Below are positions 60,778 through 64,000 of a stretch of 64,000 bases of DNA, in pieces. The stretch lies in assembly GCF_018613235.1 (NCBI RefSeq), contig NZ_JAGGQP010000053.1, positions 27,898-91,897 of the forward strand, in the 5' to 3' direction. This DNA is from Bacillus sp. ISL-41 (GTDB lineage: Bacteria > Bacillota > Bacilli > Bacillales > Cytobacillaceae). Positions within the stretch are counted from its first letter, which is position 1; each line of letters begins with the position of its first letter. The notes under the pieces were generated by a model. That model was given only the letters and a program-made list of their open reading frames with translations, had not been told where the DNA came from and did not search any database. Made by a program: the position numbers and the translations under genes.

Positions 60778-61620
60778 TTACATATTATTCGGTGGCAATT
60801 TGCCTGGTGGAGGTGTTCCGTGCATATGGGCTGGTGCCGGAGCTAATTCCGGGATTTGTCCCATGGGTTCAGGATTTTCAATATATTCGAATTGCGCTTT
60901 TCCATCTGGCGTGGCGCCAGAAGCCCATTTTCCTCCAGCACTTTCCGTTCCTTTAGAGCAGTTCATGAAGGAGTAGCTGACTTCCTGCTTTTCATACTGC
61001 TGGTTAAAGGTGCTTGGAACGACAAGCCCTTCTTTTTCTTCAAGCTCTGAAATCGCGGCGATCCATTGGAGCTGATGCATATGGTCTCTCGCAATCAGGA
61101 ATGATAGCATGTCCCTCACACCCGGATCATCTGTCATTTCATATAGTCTTACCGCTTGAAGCCTGCCCTGTGACTCTGCATTCAAATTGGCACGGAAATC
61201 AGCCAGCAAGTTGCCGCTTGCGATTGTATATCGTGCATTCCATGGATATCCCTGGCTGTCGTCCGGCTTCGCACCAAGCCCTCCGACTATTGCATGCTGT
61301 GGATTCATGCCACCCATTGCTGCGAGAATAATTGGATCCTTCACAGCTGCTTCCTGTTCCTCCACTGGTGCACCATCGAGCAGCTGGGCAATCATCGTCG
61401 CAAGCATCTCAACATGCGCAATTTCTTCTGTTCCGATATCCAGCAGCATATCCCGATATTTCTTTTCACCGCGGCAATTCCACCCCTGGAAAAGGTACTG
61501 GATCATGACGCTCATTTCTCCATACTGTCCGCCAAGGATCTCCTGAAGCTTTTTTGCATATACAGGATCAGGCCTGTCCGGCTTGGCATTATACTGCAAT
61601 TCTTTAACATGATAGAACAT
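60778..61620 (-). CDS. manganese catalase, 280 aa
   Basis: Non-heme dimanganese catalase. The metal ligands sit in LQEILGGQYGEMSVMIQYLF, TEEIAHVEMLATMIAQLLDG, NLNAESQGRLQAVRLYEMTD and IARDHMHQLQWIAAI, giving the Glu/His set on four helices. The protein ends in a Pro/Gly/Met-rich tail (APAHMHGTPPPGKLPPNN). It resembles the Bacillus YdbD and CotJC-type proteins; this longer form is more like YdbD. GGAGG lies seven bases before the ATG. It gives the cell a second peroxide-removing enzyme besides the heme catalase at 34966. Confidence 0.92.
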   Translation of the reverse strand: MFYHVKELQYNAKPDRPDPVYAKKLQEILGGQYGEMSVMIQYLFQGWNCRGEKKYRDMLLDIGTEEIAHVEMLATMIAQLLDGAPVEEQEAAVKDPIILAAMGGMNPQHAIVGGLGAKPDDSQGYPWNARYTIASGNLLADFRANLNAESQGRLQAVRLYEMTDDPGVRDMLSFLIARDHMHQLQWIAAISELEEKEGLVVPSTFNQQYEKQEVSYSFMNCSKGTESAGGKWASGATPDGKAQFEYIENPEPMGQIPELAPAPAHMHGTPPPGKLPPNNM

Positions 61621-61690
61621 CTGCTAACCTCCAAACTTTTTAACATACATGGTTAACATTTGTTCTCAAGAACAAAAATATGTAAGCAAT

Positions 61691-61720
61691 AAAAAGGACA
61701 GTACCCAATAGGTACTGCCC
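61691..61720 (-). terminator. terminator of nhaC
   Basis: GGACAGTACC and GGTACTGCCC arms (one mismatch), then T5 on the minus strand, after the nhaC stop. Confidence 0.85.
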
Positions 61721-61726
61721 TTAAAA

Positions 61727-63148
61727 CTATGAAGCTTTCCTCTCGGATTCTGTTTCATAACTTTCTTTTTTGACAAATTCCAATTTAAAACCGAATAATG
61801 CAAAGATAATCGATAAAATCGGAACCGTGAAATTCAGTACAGCATACGGCGCGTATTCGAATGGATGGACAGATAGTGCTGAAATAATGAACACCGCGCA
61901 AGTATTCCATGGAACAAGTGGTGATGTCACCGTGCCTCCATCCTCAACGGCACGCGAGAGGTTTTTTGAATGAAGCCCCTTGTCATCATACGCTTTTTTA
62001 TACATTCGTCCTGGTAAAAGGATCGATAGGTACTGTTCTCCAGCTGCAACATTTGTTAAAAATGAAGTTGCGACCGTAGAGACAACCAGGCTTCGAGCTG
62101 TACGTGCGAGCTTCAGTATTTTTTCGACGATTGATCGCAGCATACCGGTCTGCTCCATAACACCTGCAAATGCCATCGCTATAAGAGCGAGAGAAACGGT
62201 ATACATCATATCCTGAATTCCTCCTCGACTGAATAGCTCGTCGACAGAAGCGTTCCCCGTTTCAATCGTAAAACCGTTTTGAAGTGTATTAACCGCATCA
62301 GCTATCGCTCCACCTTGTACGGTAAACTGCGTAATCCATCCTAAAAACACGCCAACGATTAAGGCTGGAAGTGCCGGCACCTTAAAGGCAACCAGTAAAA
62401 TAACCGCTGCTGGAACTAAAAGCAGCCAGGGTGATACCACGAAATTTGTTTGAATCACATTCATGATTTCAAGAATCTCCTGATTATCTACTCCTGCATT
62501 GCTAAAATCTCTCCCAAGATACCAGTAGATACCCAGGGCAATCAAAAATGCAGGAACTGTCGTATAAATCATATGGCGAATATGCGCGAACAGATCTGTT
62601 CCCGTAATCCCTGCTGCCAGATTTGTCGTATCAGATAATGGTGACATTTTATCTCCAAAATAAGAGCCTGATATAATCGCCCCTGCTACCATTGGTGCCG
62701 GGATTCCCATGCTCATGCCGATTCCCATACCAGCAACACCAATCGTACCCATTGTGGACCATGAACTTCCTATAGCCAGGGTGATCAATGCCGTAATGAT
62801 ACTGATGGATACAAGGAACATAGAAGGACTCATGATTTTTAAGCCATAGTATACCATTGTTGCGACAATTCCTCCGCCAATCCATGAACCGATAATCATC
62901 CCAACTGTGATAATAATAAGAATTGCCGGCAAAGCCATTTTAATGCCTTTATATATCCCTTCTTCGATAAAATCCCACTTAAAGCCTGCAAACCAGGCAA
63001 CAAGACCTGCCACAACCGTTCCAATAATCAACGGGATATGCGGGTCTCCTTCAAACTTTACAATCGTTACTGCCATTGAAACTATCATAACTAACAAAGG
63101 GATGATAGCAAGTCCAAATGGCACTTTCCTTTCAATACTTTTCCCCAT
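61727..63148 (-). CDS. nhaC: Na+/H+ antiporter NhaC
   Basis: Eleven to twelve transmembrane helices and NhaC-type segments ISGSYFGDKMSPLSDTTNLA (about 175), SSWSTMGTIGVAGMGIG, and FLTNVAAGEQYLSILLPGRM identify the NhaC family, which exchanges Na+ (or malate/lactate with Na+ in MleN relatives) for protons. The size of 473 residues is normal. GGAGG precedes the ATG. It is monocistronic. Confidence 0.9.
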   Translation of the reverse strand: MGKSIERKVPFGLAIIPLLVMIVSMAVTIVKFEGDPHIPLIIGTVVAGLVAWFAGFKWDFIEEGIYKGIKMALPAILIIITVGMIIGSWIGGGIVATMVYYGLKIMSPSMFLVSISIITALITLAIGSSWSTMGTIGVAGMGIGMSMGIPAPMVAGAIISGSYFGDKMSPLSDTTNLAAGITGTDLFAHIRHMIYTTVPAFLIALGIYWYLGRDFSNAGVDNQEILEIMNVIQTNFVVSPWLLLVPAAVILLVAFKVPALPALIVGVFLGWITQFTVQGGAIADAVNTLQNGFTIETGNASVDELFSRGGIQDMMYTVSLALIAMAFAGVMEQTGMLRSIVEKILKLARTARSLVVSTVATSFLTNVAAGEQYLSILLPGRMYKKAYDDKGLHSKNLSRAVEDGGTVTSPLVPWNTCAVFIISALSVHPFEYAPYAVLNFTVPILSIIFALFGFKLEFVKKESYETESERKAS

Positions 63149-63265
63149 TTGTGTTCCTCCTTGCTGTCTCGTTAGCTGTCTTTACCCTTAAATCAAGGCC
63201 GTTAGACAAGCAAGAATTTGGAAATTCAGAAAATAAAAGAAGGAATTCATATAATCTTTATCTAA

Positions 63266-63560
63266 TTACTCGCAGTCGATCAATACGAAAATAAAGCTGG
63301 TTTGATTGCCAGCTGCGATTGGGCTCATGCTTACGATGAACAAGTCCCTTATGGGTTTGACCCAATAGCCAAAGAGTTCGATAAAATGGCAGACTTTGAT
63401 GAGGGTTTCATTGAAGCCGCCAAACCTGACGGAATCTGGCAAACCCTCATTCTGGCTAGTGCAATACCACCCGAGGAGAGGCATATAGAAATTCTATCTT
63501 ATGAGGTACTAACATACTTCAGGTTAATCTGTGCAGGGGTTTTTGCAAAAAAGAAAAATC
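63266..63560 (+). pseudogene. 3' remnant of a LigB-type (class III extradiol) dioxygenase gene
   Basis: The frame reads AVDQYENKAGLIASCDWAHA, then YGFDPIAKEFDKMADFDEG, PDGIWQTLILASAI and HIEILSYEVLTYF, matching the C-terminal third of class III extradiol ring-cleavage dioxygenases in my recollection. The frame has no start (TAA at 63263) and the N-terminal two thirds, with the metal-binding residues, are absent; the end runs into unrelated sequence (KKKNLVMITRF). So it is a truncated relic. Confidence 0.6.
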
Positions 63561-63724
63561 TAGTCATGATAACTAGATTTCAGACTGTAGACAAACTCTA
63601 CAAAATCAGAGCTAGTCAACATTTTATTTTCATATGATTAAAAGTTTAGCCAAATAGAAGGCGGGACTGGTTTGAGCACATTAGAAAACCGTTAATGCTC
63701 CCTTATGAGCTGCAATATACAGAT

Positions 63725-64000
63725 AAGGGTACGTTAAAACCTAAAATGTATCCTTATAGGAAGCAAATACCCTGCATAAGGGTACGTTTAACTCCTAAAT
63801 GTACCCTTATAGGAAGCAAACACCCTGCATAAGGGTACGTTTAACTCCTAAATGTACCCTTATAGGAAGCAAATACCCTACATAAGGGTACGTTTAACTC
63901 CTAAATGTACCCTTATGGAAAGCAAACACCCTGCATAAGGGTACGTTTAACTCCTAAATGTACCCTTATGGAAAGCAAGCACCCTGCATAAGGGTACGTT
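63725..64000. repeat. intergenic tandem array, 53-bp unit, at least six units, cut by window end (array E)
   Basis: AAGGGTACGTTTAACTCC starts at 63725, 63778, 63831, 63884, 63937 and 63990, exactly 53 bases apart. Each unit holds a near-perfect hairpin: ATAAGGGTACGTTTA pairs with TAAATGTACCCTTAT around ACTCC (one G-T pair). The linker is GGAAGCAAACACCCTGC. The array probably continues past position 64000. Confidence 0.92.

Overview
The window looks like a chromosomal stretch of a low-GC, spore-former-type Bacillaceae genome (Bacillus, Mesobacillus, Cytobacillus or a close relative). The basis is strong AGGAGG-type ribosome sites, frequent TTG and GTG starts, and familiar Bacillus families: Spx, a sporulation-type PAS kinase, class D sortase with its acidic surface protein, TatA, NhaC, a SipS-like signal peptidase and heterocycloanthracin-type peptide maturation. 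No rRNA, tRNA, phage, insertion sequence or CRISPR array was seen. Most genes lie on the minus strand in short operons ended by clear rho-independent terminators.

Layout. 0-4 kb: a bacterial Hen1 RNA 2'-O-methyltransferase cut by the left edge, small lipoproteins, then two intergenic tandem-repeat arrays. 4-9.5 kb: YetF-like membrane protein, L,D-transpeptidase, IDEAL protein, Rrf2 regulator, Spx with a twin-palindrome promoter region, LysM/SPOR protein, secreted helical protein. 9.5-19 kb: LysE exporter with a cysteine-desulfurase-like enzyme, a CX3C-rich small protein, Lrp regulator with a divergent metallo-hydrolase, MEDS protein, Baeyer-Villiger-type monooxygenase, an ECF sigma factor with its anti-sigma-like partner, and a frameshifted gene. 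19-25.2 kb: a compact thiazole/oxazole peptide cluster (Cys-rich precursor, ThiF-like protein, YcaO cyclodehydratase, SagB dehydrogenase). 25-34 kb: AIM24-type protein, phosphate-type binding protein fused to membrane helices, a nine-unit 52-bp repeat array, an ECF sigma/PadR/FtsW-like operon, PAS histidine kinase, RsbR-like STAS protein. 34-45.6 kb: catalase, signal peptidase, a glutaredoxin-like gene with an in-frame UGA at its redox cysteine, YnfA, an ATPase, a sortase-D surface-protein locus, and envelope phospho-enzymes. 45.6-64 kb: patatin and nucleotidyltransferase pair, pseudogene, aldehyde dehydrogenase with acetolactate-synthase-like enzyme, TerC, PadR/HAAS pair, a long 52-bp array, TolB-like protein, TatA, ferritin-like protein, Mn-catalase, NhaC, a LigB-type dioxygenase remnant and a 53-bp array running off the right edge.

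Most notable signals. (1) A probable selenoprotein at 38291-38524: UGA replaces the first cysteine of a glutaredoxin CPYC motif and is followed at bacterial-SECIS distance by a perfect GGG-loop hairpin. (2) At least four intergenic arrays unrelated in sequence share a unit length of about 52-53 bp and carry internal inverted repeats; two further arrays have a 21-bp period. (3) The heterocycloanthracin-like cluster has its precursor next to the maturation genes, separated by a terminator. (4) There is a probable AUU start on a membrane-anchored phosphoesterase. Several decayed genes (frameshift, nonsense, truncation) are also present.
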